Shown here: positions 8,839 through 15,534 of the stretch, in pieces
How positions within the stretch are numbered: position 1 is the stretch's first letter
Layout of the letters: each line of letters starts with the position of its first letter
Assembly: GCA_964459445.1 (NCBI GenBank)
Contig: CAYWMP010000086.1
Span: 1-24,331, forward strand
DNA from: CAYWMP01 sp964459445
GTDB lineage: Bacteria; Desulfobacterota; DSM-4660; Desulfatiglandales; HGW-15
Length of the DNA: 24,331 bases
Direction: 5' to 3'
Position numbers and translations under genes: made by a program
The notes under the pieces: model-generated
Database searches by the model: none
Told to the model about the DNA's origin: nothing
What the model saw: only the letters and a program-made list of their open reading frames with translations

Positions 8839-8867
8839 AACATAGATTAGAGTCATTTCCTTGTCAA
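8839..8867 (-). promoter_or_regulatory. Sigma-70-type promoter of the acsD-A-B-C-E operon
   Basis: Minus strand: TTGACA (8867-8862), a 17-base spacer, then TATGTT (8844-8839). The -35 is perfect and the -10 matches 4 of 6. A second TTGACA lies just upstream at 8881-8876. The predicted start near 8832 leaves a leader of about 134 bases to the acsD TTG codon. The pair TACTAC/GTAGTA at 8911-8927 just upstream could be an operator. Confidence 0.6.
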
Positions 8868-8910
8868 GTAATTTTTGTCAATAAAATGAGGGGTTTCCGC
8901 ATTTCTCACC

Positions 8911-8927
8911 TACTACATATGGTAGTA
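8911..8927. promoter_or_regulatory. Palindrome upstream of the acs promoter
   Basis: TACTAC and GTAGTA are 6-bp inverted arms around a 5-base centre, ending about 30 bases upstream of the proximal -35. The position suits an activator or repressor half-site pair. No regulator gene is recognisable nearby, so the role is inferred from position only. Confidence 0.3.
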
Positions 8928-9027
8928 ATCTAAGAAATTATTTACAACATATAGATACTAGATGTCTATCAGCCGAGATTTTATAATTTAAGTCAAGTTT
9001 CTATAGCTGCTATGTAGTTTGCGAACA

Positions 9028-9117
9028 GATACTAGATGCTGGTTTCTGGATACTGGATGTGTTATGTAACGATTCTTCTTTTGTATATCCAGTATCGAGC
9101 ATCTAGCAACCAGCATC
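9028..9117. repeat. Imperfect inverted repeat of ATCCAGTATC / CTAGATGCTGG words
   Basis: The left half (9028-9059) and right half (9086-9117) carry the same short words in opposite orientation: 12 of 13, 10 of 11 and 12 of 13 matches in three blocks, partly permuted. A related word recurs at about 8964-8980. No gene is present. Permuted word-repeats of this kind suggest a dispersed intergenic repeat family rather than a terminator. Confidence 0.55.
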
Positions 9118-9161
9118 GCTTCGCCTGAGCAAATAAGTCAAATACTTCTCTACTCGCCCGT

Positions 9162-9189
9162 CCTCCGCAGTAGCTTGTTGCTACGGAGG
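9162..9189. repeat. Stem-loop downstream of cooC
   Basis: CCTCC (9162-9166) pairs with GGAGG (9185-9189), and GTAGC (9170-9174) with GCTAC (9180-9184), with a 3-base bulge and TTGTT loop. It begins about 26 bases past the cooC stop on the minus strand. No U-run follows, so it may be a 3'-end stabiliser or repeat unit. With the features at 8810-9117, it accounts for what I can see in the 517 bases between cooC and acsD. Confidence 0.45.
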
Positions 9190-9215
9190 GTGGATCGGTT
9201 TGAGGGGAAGCTTCG

Positions 9216-9965
9216 CTAACTCACAAGGACCTTGTCGAAAATGGCATAGGCCGCTCTGAGTGCGCTGCTTTCGGCCTCCAGTTCTATCGTGGGCCTTCCC
9301 AACAGATCAAATTCCTGGATTTTTTCGTCCTCCGGAATGATGCCCGCGATCTCGAGATCGTAATCCCGGGCAACCTTTTCCAGGTTATCTTCCTGCCCCG
9401 TCCTGGCCTGATTAATCACAAAGACCGACCGTTCGATTTCCAGGCCCAGCTCGCTTGTGAGACCAAAGATCCTTTCTGCGGAGTGGATGCCCCGACGGGT
9501 TGTATCAGAAACCACCAGCAGTAGATCGATGTTGTTGGTCGTCATACGACTGATGTGTTCCATGCCTGCCTCATTATCGACGACCACGTAGGCATAGTTA
9601 TTGATGAGCCTGTCCAGGTATTGGGTCAGCAGGGAATTGGCAGCGCAGTAACAACCCGCTCCTTCCGGTCTTCCCATGACGATGAGGTCATAACCTTTTG
9701 CTTCCACAACGGACTGTTCCAGCTTCATTTCCATGAATATGTCCTTGGTCATGCCCGTTGCAACGCCCTTCTTCATTTCCTCTCGAGCCTCGCCGAGGCT
9801 TTCTTCGACCTCCAGACCCAGTACCTCATTGAAATTCGCATTCGCATCAGCGTCCACTGCCAGGACGGGAACTTTGCCCTTCTCAACGAGATATCTTACC
9901 AGCATGCCGGCTATTGTTGTCTTGCCGGTTCCACCCTTTCCAGCTAATCCGATAGAAAAAGACAT
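9216..9965 (-). CDS. cooC: CODH nickel-insertion ATPase
   Basis: CooC (AcsF type) is a MinD/ParA-like P-loop ATPase that uses ATP to mature the nickel sites of CODH or ACS. The 249 residues start with a deviant Walker A motif, GKGGTGKTT (residues 9-17, signature Lys10), then VDADANANFNEVLG, the nickel-binding pair Cys105-x-Cys107 (GCYC), and the Walker B-like VVVDNEAGMEHISR. AGGAGGAG lies just before the ATG. It is on the acs strand but separated from acsD by 517 bases with a separate promoter, so it is probably its own transcription unit. It is divergent from dnaA with 92 bases between. Whether it serves AcsA, AcsB or both cannot be decided. Confidence 0.93.
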   Translation of the reverse strand: MSFSIGLAGKGGTGKTTIAGMLVRYLVEKGKVPVLAVDADANANFNEVLGLEVEESLGEAREEMKKGVATGMTKDIFMEMKLEQSVVEAKGYDLIVMGRPEGAGCYCAANSLLTQYLDRLINNYAYVVVDNEAGMEHISRMTTNNIDLLLVVSDTTRRGIHSAERIFGLTSELGLEIERSVFVINQARTGQEDNLEKVARDYDLEIAGIIPEDEKIQEFDLLGRPTIELEAESSALRAAYAIFDKVLVS

Positions 9966-9989
9966 TCTCTCCTCCTAAGGAAATTTTGG

Positions 9990-10018
9990 TTGATATTTAA
10001 AGGAATTTTTTCTACTAT
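9990..10018 (+). promoter_or_regulatory. Candidate dnaA promoter in the cooC-dnaA divergent gap
   Basis: TTGATA (9990-9995), 17 bases, TACTAT (10013-10018), with the predicted start about 33 bases before the dnaA ATG. The -35 matches 5 of 6 and the -10 matches 4 of 6. The dnaA start lacks a clear Shine-Dalgarno, suggesting low translation. The 92-base gap must also hold the cooC promoter. Confidence 0.5.
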
Positions 10019-10057
10019 GCAAACAACATAAAATCTAATGAAAACATGTAATTAAGC

Positions 10058-11368
10058 ATGCCAAAGAAAAAAGACATTTGGGATCAGATTAAAAACAACT
10101 TGGAATTGAAGCTGAAAAAATCAGAGTTCAAAACCTGGTTTTCTGAAGCAAAATTAGAGCAACTTAATCCCAATTTGGCCATTATATCCGTACCGAACAA
10201 ATTCATTGCCAGTTGGATATGCGATAACTATCTCATAGAGGTAAAAAAGTCTTTTAAAAAGATCGCCAAAAGATCGCCCGACATCCACTTCTCCTATAAT
10301 CGGGGCTCCATTCTACAGGAACAACCGAAATCCCGAAGAACCCGGAGACCGGAACCCTATCACACCCATAATCTAAATCCCTCGATGACATTTTCCCGGT
10401 TCATAGAAGGGGACTGTAACCGTCTCGCCTGTTCTTCGGCCCTCGAGATCGCAAATAAGCCGGCATCTCAATACAATCCTCTATTAATTTATGCCGATGC
10501 CGGTCTCGGAAAGACCCATCTGCTACATGCCATCGGGAATCACGTTTTCAACAGTGATCCCTATTCACGGGTGAAATACCTCTCCTGCGATAAATTCACC
10601 TCGGATTTCACTTACTCCATGAAGAACAAGGACTCTCAAAAGGTCCGTGAGAAATACTGCAATGTGGATCTTTTGCTTTTTGACGATGTCCAATTACTGG
10701 ATAACAGAGAGAAAACCCAGGAGGAATTCCTCTCCATTTTTAAAACCCTATACCATAAGAAAAAACAAATCGTTCTTTCGAGTTCGAAACCCCCGAACAA
10801 TTTGAGGCACATCAACCCTCAGCTAAAATCGCGATTGGGATCCGGTCTTCTGACAGAAATAAAATGGCCTGATCACATCACCAAACACGATATCATAAAG
10901 CATAAAATAGAAGAGGACAACGTGGAGATCCCGGAGGATGTGATCTTCTTCCTTTCCAAGGCGAATACGGATATCAAGACCCTTATTAAGAACATTGTCA
11001 GGATTGAAACGTACGCCTCTCTCAATCACGGGGACATTAATATATCCAGAGTCAAATCCATTATAAAGGAAAAGGATAGGCCTAATATCAGCATGGATGA
11101 CATTAAGGCCGTTACGGCAGGATGTTTTAATATCACTGTCGGCGACCTTGTCTCTAATAAAAAGAAAAGGGTCTATTCCTATCCCCGACAGGTTGCCATG
11201 TATCTGTCCCGGAAATATACCAGTTTGTCCTTTAAGGAAATCGGAGATGCTTTTGGACCCAAGGACCATTCAACGGTCATCTATGCTATCCGACGAATTG
11301 AGAAAATGAGAGATCAGGAGGCGGATACGCTTCAGGATTTAAGACGAATCGAAAATCTTCTGGGTTAA
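10058..11368 (+). CDS. dnaA: Chromosomal replication initiator protein DnaA
   Basis: DnaA binds the origin, melts it and loads the helicase. The 436 residues show domain I (1-75, IWDQIKNNLE...FKTWF), a short basic linker (about 85-115), the AAA+ domain III and the DNA-binding domain IV (about 340-436). Walker A reads ADAGLGKTH (residues 146-154), with Ala where most DnaA proteins have the first Gly. Walker B is LLLFDDVQLL, the Arg-containing LKSRLGSGL motif is present, and the domain IV signature is FGPKDHSTVIYAIRRIE. Sensor-like SSSKPP replaces the common SSDRPP. The protein is diverged but complete. It heads dnaA-dnaN-gyrB-gyrA, which supports a chromosomal rather than accessory role. Confidence 0.93.
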   Translation: MPKKKDIWDQIKNNLELKLKKSEFKTWFSEAKLEQLNPNLAIISVPNKFIASWICDNYLIEVKKSFKKIAKRSPDIHFSYNRGSILQEQPKSRRTRRPEPYHTHNLNPSMTFSRFIEGDCNRLACSSALEIANKPASQYNPLLIYADAGLGKTHLLHAIGNHVFNSDPYSRVKYLSCDKFTSDFTYSMKNKDSQKVREKYCNVDLLLFDDVQLLDNREKTQEEFLSIFKTLYHKKKQIVLSSSKPPNNLRHINPQLKSRLGSGLLTEIKWPDHITKHDIIKHKIEEDNVEIPEDVIFFLSKANTDIKTLIKNIVRIETYASLNHGDINISRVKSIIKEKDRPNISMDDIKAVTAGCFNITVGDLVSNKKKRVYSYPRQVAMYLSRKYTSLSFKEIGDAFGPKDHSTVIYAIRRIEKMRDQEADTLQDLRRIENLLG

Positions 11369-11792
11369 ATAGAAATGTTTTTTTTTATAAGTTTATTAGC
11401 CACAAGTCACGAAGGCACAAAGAATCAATAATATTATATTTCATGGTTTCAAATAAGGTCGAAAAGAACTTTGTTTCTCTCGAAATAAATAAATCTCTTT
11501 GTAATTAACTATATGAAATTTAGGTGGCTTTGTGCTTTTGTGGTTGAATTAATACGATTTTTCCCTGACATTTATTGATGTTTATTTTTCTGTTTTCTAC
11601 AAATCGAACCCGATATGGCTAGATTTGGAAAATCCCAATGATGCCATGAAGAAAATGTGAGTAATCCATCGGAACTTGTCCGAACGAAATTCTATGGTGG
11701 GTCAGGTAGTTACGAAAGTATTCGACAAATCCACAGCGCTCTATTAGTTTTAATTACTTTTCTTTATAGTTAAATATAATTGGGGGTAGGTC
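11369..11792 (+). other. dnaA-dnaN intergenic region, possible oriC, with inverted repeat
   Basis: This 424-base AT-rich gap has no gene. It holds an imperfect inverted repeat (11399-11422 and 11528-11543, sharing GCACAAAG/CTTTGTGC) around an AT-rich centre. Only distant DnaA-box-like nonamers occur: TGTGAGTAA at 11656 and AAATCCACA at 11727, each 7 of 9. A TATAAT at 11775 is too close to the dnaN start to be its usual -10. The position between dnaA and dnaN is a classic origin site, but no exact box confirms it. Confidence 0.35.
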
Positions 11793-12908
11793 ATGGAGAT
11801 CAAAATAGACAGAGACGAGCTTTACCGGTCCATTTCAAGGGTTCAAAGTATCATTGAAAAAAGAAGCAACATGCCCATTTTATCAATGATTCTCTTGTCG
11901 GCAAATGACTTAGAGGTGACCGTATCGGCAACGGATCTTGAGATCAGCTTTCAACAGAAACTCCAAGGGGACGTCATCGAACCGGGTAATGTGACTATTT
12001 CGGGACGGAAGTTGTTCGAGATTCTAAAGGAAAGCAAGCGTTCAAACATACATATCAAGGAAAAAGAGAACAACTGGGTCTTTATTACCGATGAAGAAGC
12101 CAGATTCAATCTGGCCTGCCTACCCCCTGATGAATACCCCGTCTTTGTTGAACCCGAAGAGGTTGTTTCAGTAGCATTAGATGGAGACATACTTCGGGAA
12201 ATGATCGAAAAAACCATATTTTCGGTAACCCTGGAGGAAGCGGGCTTTAAGCTATCGGGCATCTATATAGAAAAGATCGCACAGGAAGGAAAAACCTTCC
12301 TTCGAATGGTATCCACCGATGGACACCGGCTTTCTTTGATCGATAAAGAAATTAAGGATATCGAAGAAATCGTAGTGGACGGCGGTATTATGGTGCCTAA
12401 AAAGGGGATGTCGGAACTGAGTAAGATGGCATCGGAAGGGGGGACGATTCACCTTGGATTCAAACAAAATAACTGCGTTGCCAATAGGGAAGGGTCTGTC
12501 CTCGTAGTTCGTCTCCTTGAGAGTAAATTTCCGGATTATCATGCGGTCATACCCAAAAAACCCAAAATTTTCATAGACATAGAAAGATCTGTATTACTGG
12601 ATGCCATGCGAAAAATGGTTATTTTGAGTAATGAAACTTATCGGGGTGTCAAGGTTACCCTGGAGGAGGACAATCTGGAACTGGTTTCCGTAAATCCGGA
12701 TTTAGGAGATGCCCAGGAGAATTTGAAGGTTGAATTCAAGGAAGCCAGGTTGGAAGTGGGATTCAACGCCAGGTATTTTATTGATGCCCTCCAGGCCATG
12801 GAAAGTGAGACGGTTCAATTGGGTTTTCTTGATAATTCAAGCCCCTGTCTGATTAAAGGAGAAGGAGATACAGGCTTTTTGAGCCTGATTATGCCGATGA
12901 GGTTATAA
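11793..12908 (+). CDS. dnaN: DNA polymerase III beta subunit (sliding clamp)
   Basis: The beta clamp encircles DNA and tethers the replicative polymerase and repair proteins. The 371 residues match the family (366 in E. coli), with the three-domain layout: residues 1-120 with MPILSMILLSAND and the DLEISF segment, a middle domain with the VSTDGHRLSLID motif (about 173-184), and a C-terminal domain ending GFLSLIMPMRL, the usual hydrophobic-pocket end. GGGGGTAGG precedes the ATG. The stop is followed after one base by the gyrB ATG, so the two are translationally coupled and the usual recF slot is empty. Confidence 0.96.
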   Translation: MEIKIDRDELYRSISRVQSIIEKRSNMPILSMILLSANDLEVTVSATDLEISFQQKLQGDVIEPGNVTISGRKLFEILKESKRSNIHIKEKENNWVFITDEEARFNLACLPPDEYPVFVEPEEVVSVALDGDILREMIEKTIFSVTLEEAGFKLSGIYIEKIAQEGKTFLRMVSTDGHRLSLIDKEIKDIEEIVVDGGIMVPKKGMSELSKMASEGGTIHLGFKQNNCVANREGSVLVVRLLESKFPDYHAVIPKKPKIFIDIERSVLLDAMRKMVILSNETYRGVKVTLEEDNLELVSVNPDLGDAQENLKVEFKEARLEVGFNARYFIDALQAMESETVQLGFLDNSSPCLIKGEGDTGFLSLIMPMRL

Positions 12909-12909
12909 C

Positions 12910-15303
12910 ATGGTAGAAGTGGAAGCAACATACGGCGCAGCCGATATAAAGGTATTAGAAGGTCTTAAGGCCGTCCGTAAAAGGCCGGCCATGTACATTG
13001 GGAATACAAGCTTTGAGGGCCTCCATCATCTTGTTTATGAAGTGGTGGATAACAGTATTGATGAGGCCATGGCAGGGTACTGCGATAAGATTGATATTCA
13101 GATATTGAATGACGACAGCGTTGTTGTCTTTGACAATGGTCGGGGTATCCCCGTCGATATGCACAAAACAGAAAAAGTGCCCGCACTCGAGGTTGTGATG
13201 ACGAAACTTCACTCGGGTGGGAAATTTGACAACAAGAGCTATAAGGTCTCCGGCGGACTGCACGGCGTGGGGGTATCGGTCGTCAACGCCCTTTCCGAAT
13301 TCCTAAAGGTCGACGTCCATCGGGACGGCAAGGTCTATTCCCAGAGATATGAAAGAGGAAACAAAAAAACGGAACTAAAGGTCACCGGGAAGACTAAAAA
13401 ACGAGGATCCAAGATCCACTTCAGACCGGACTCGGAGATCTTTGAGAGTATCGAATTCGATATCGATACCCTGGTAAAGAGGATGCGGGAGTTGGCCTTT
13501 CTGACCAAGGGCGTGAAAATAAGGATCACCGATGAACGCACCGGAAAGAAAAATGAATTTCTCTATGAGGGCGGCATCAAATCCTATGTGGACTATCTGA
13601 ACAGAAGCCGGGAAGTTTTGCACAAAAAGCCCATATACATGTCCGGTGAAAAAAACCGGGTCATCATGGAGGTGGCCCTCCAATACAGCACGTCCTATAA
13701 GGATCATACCTTTAGTTTTGCCAATAACATCAATACCCGGGAAGGGGGAAGTCACCTCATCGGGTTTAAATCCGCCCTGACAAGAAGCATCAATCAATAC
13801 CTTCAGAATTCGCCCCTATCCAAAAACTTCAAGGACAAGTTAAGCGGGGATGATGTGAGAGAGGGATTGACCGCCATTATCAGTGTGAAACTGCCCGATC
13901 CGCAATTCGAGGGGCAGACCAAAACCAAACTGGGAAACAGCGAGGTCAAGGGCCTCGTCGAGAACACGGTCAACGAAGGGCTAGGCAGTTTCTTTGAGGA
14001 AAACCCGTCGGTGATCAAATCCATTCTTTCCAAGGTCATCGATGCCGCCCGGGCCAGAGAAGCGGCGAGAAAGGCGAGGGATCTAGCCCGAAGAAAGGGC
14101 GTCCTTTCGGATCATTCCCTGCCAGGAAAACTGGCGGATTGTCAGGAAAGGGACCCAAGTCGCAGCGAGATATTCGTTGTCGAGGGGGATTCAGCGGGCG
14201 GTTCCGCAAAGCAGGGAAGGGACAGACGATCCCAGGCGATACTGCCCCTGAAGGGGAAGATACTGAATGTAGAGAAGGCGCGTTTCGACAAGATGATCTC
14301 AAGCGAAGAGATCCGGACTCTGATCACCGCCCTGGGTACAGGTATCGGAGACAAGGAATACAATATCAATTCACTGAGGTACCATAAGGTCATCATTATG
14401 ACGGACGCAGATGTGGACGGGTCGCATATCCGGACACTCCTCCTCACCTTCTTTTTCAGGCAGATGCCGGATCTCATCGAGAACGGCCATCTCTATGTCG
14501 CACAGCCGCCACTTTACCGTGTGGTGGACGGCAAAAAGGAACGCTATCTCAAGGATGAAGAGGGATTTAATGACTTTATTCTTCAAAGGATTTCACAAAA
14601 AGAGAAGGTTCGCCTAAAAAAAGGCGATCAGATTTCAGGTGAAACCCTAAGGAAATACATGCGAAACATGATCGAGTTCTATGAGAACCTTCAAAAGCTC
14701 ACGAGACGGGGTTACAGCCCCAGGTTCCTGGAATTTATGGCCTCCTACGGCGTAAAGGATAAGGCCCTATTTAAGCAAAAGACGTTTGTGGACGCATTTC
14801 TCAAGAAGCTTGCAGAGGAAAAATTCCAGGTGATGAGCATTCAGGTGAATGAAGACCACGGGTATTATGAATTTCAAGTGATGGAAACCATGAACGGCGC
14901 CCACAACAGCTTTCCGGTGGATCTCGAGTTTCTCTCATCTCCGGAGCTCAAGCGCCTCCTGACCTACTCCAAGCAGTTTCGTGAGATGAGAAATGGGGGT
15001 TTTGAGACGGCCGACGGAGAAAAGAAAGAAACCGTTGAGAACCCGCAGGATCTTTTGAATATCCTTTTGGATCGAGGAAAAAAAGGCTTGAACATACAAC
15101 GATACAAGGGTCTTGGTGAAATGAATCCCAGTCAACTCTGGACGACGACAATGGATCCGGAAAAGAGATCCCTGCTTCAAGTGCAAATCGACGATGCATT
15201 GGAGGCCGATGAGATCTTCACTATCCTTATGGGTGACAAGGTGGAGCCCAGGAGGGAGTTCATTCAAAACAACGCACTGGAGGTCAGGGAACTGGATATT
15301 TAA
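12910..15303 (+). CDS. gyrB: DNA gyrase subunit B
   Basis: GyrB supplies ATP hydrolysis and part of the cleavage centre for negative supercoiling. The 797 residues show the GHKL ATPase domain (VRKRPAMYIGNTS, EVVDNSIDEA, DNGRGIPVD, GGLHGVGVSVVNALS), the transducer (about 220-390), and the TOPRIM domain with Glu425 in EGDSAGGS, PLKGKILNVEKA, and the metal-binding Asp499/Asp501/Asp503 in DADVDGSH. The end (QRYKGLGEMNPSQLWTTTMDP) is canonical. It starts one base after dnaN and is followed by gyrA after 231 bases. The gene order separates it from parE. Confidence 0.97.
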   Translation: MVEVEATYGAADIKVLEGLKAVRKRPAMYIGNTSFEGLHHLVYEVVDNSIDEAMAGYCDKIDIQILNDDSVVVFDNGRGIPVDMHKTEKVPALEVVMTKLHSGGKFDNKSYKVSGGLHGVGVSVVNALSEFLKVDVHRDGKVYSQRYERGNKKTELKVTGKTKKRGSKIHFRPDSEIFESIEFDIDTLVKRMRELAFLTKGVKIRITDERTGKKNEFLYEGGIKSYVDYLNRSREVLHKKPIYMSGEKNRVIMEVALQYSTSYKDHTFSFANNINTREGGSHLIGFKSALTRSINQYLQNSPLSKNFKDKLSGDDVREGLTAIISVKLPDPQFEGQTKTKLGNSEVKGLVENTVNEGLGSFFEENPSVIKSILSKVIDAARAREAARKARDLARRKGVLSDHSLPGKLADCQERDPSRSEIFVVEGDSAGGSAKQGRDRRSQAILPLKGKILNVEKARFDKMISSEEIRTLITALGTGIGDKEYNINSLRYHKVIIMTDADVDGSHIRTLLLTFFFRQMPDLIENGHLYVAQPPLYRVVDGKKERYLKDEEGFNDFILQRISQKEKVRLKKGDQISGETLRKYMRNMIEFYENLQKLTRRGYSPRFLEFMASYGVKDKALFKQKTFVDAFLKKLAEEKFQVMSIQVNEDHGYYEFQVMETMNGAHNSFPVDLEFLSSPELKRLLTYSKQFREMRNGGFETADGEKKETVENPQDLLNILLDRGKKGLNIQRYKGLGEMNPSQLWTTTMDPEKRSLLQVQIDDALEADEIFTILMGDKVEPRREFIQNNALEVRELDI

Positions 15304-15534
15304 CGGACCAAGGAACTTCTGATGAATGATATTCCGGTTTCTGCCTTCCGCTTTTTGAGACACAGCACACCCGAGAAACCCTTCATCTCTACTTGATTCC
15401 TGCGTCAGCATCAAAAATGACATTAACGAGAGGAGCACAGGAATAGCGGAGTAGCCGACTTCGCCATAATAGCCAATGGCTAGGACGGCTGAATTGGAGT
15501 ATTGGTAAGGAACATAGATTTTGGAGAATAGGCA
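15304..15534 (+). other. gyrB-gyrA gap, no gene seen
   Basis: The 231 bases carry no plausible coding sequence and no T-run terminator. A short AGCC-AAT-GGCT inverted repeat lies near 15470-15480. GGAG 8 bases before the gyrA start is its ribosome-binding site. Confidence 0.5.

Noticed and set aside
11775..11780. TATAAT as the dnaN promoter -10
   Set aside because: It ends 12 bases before the start codon, leaving no room for a normal leader with a ribosome-binding site, and no good -35 lies 16-18 bases upstream.
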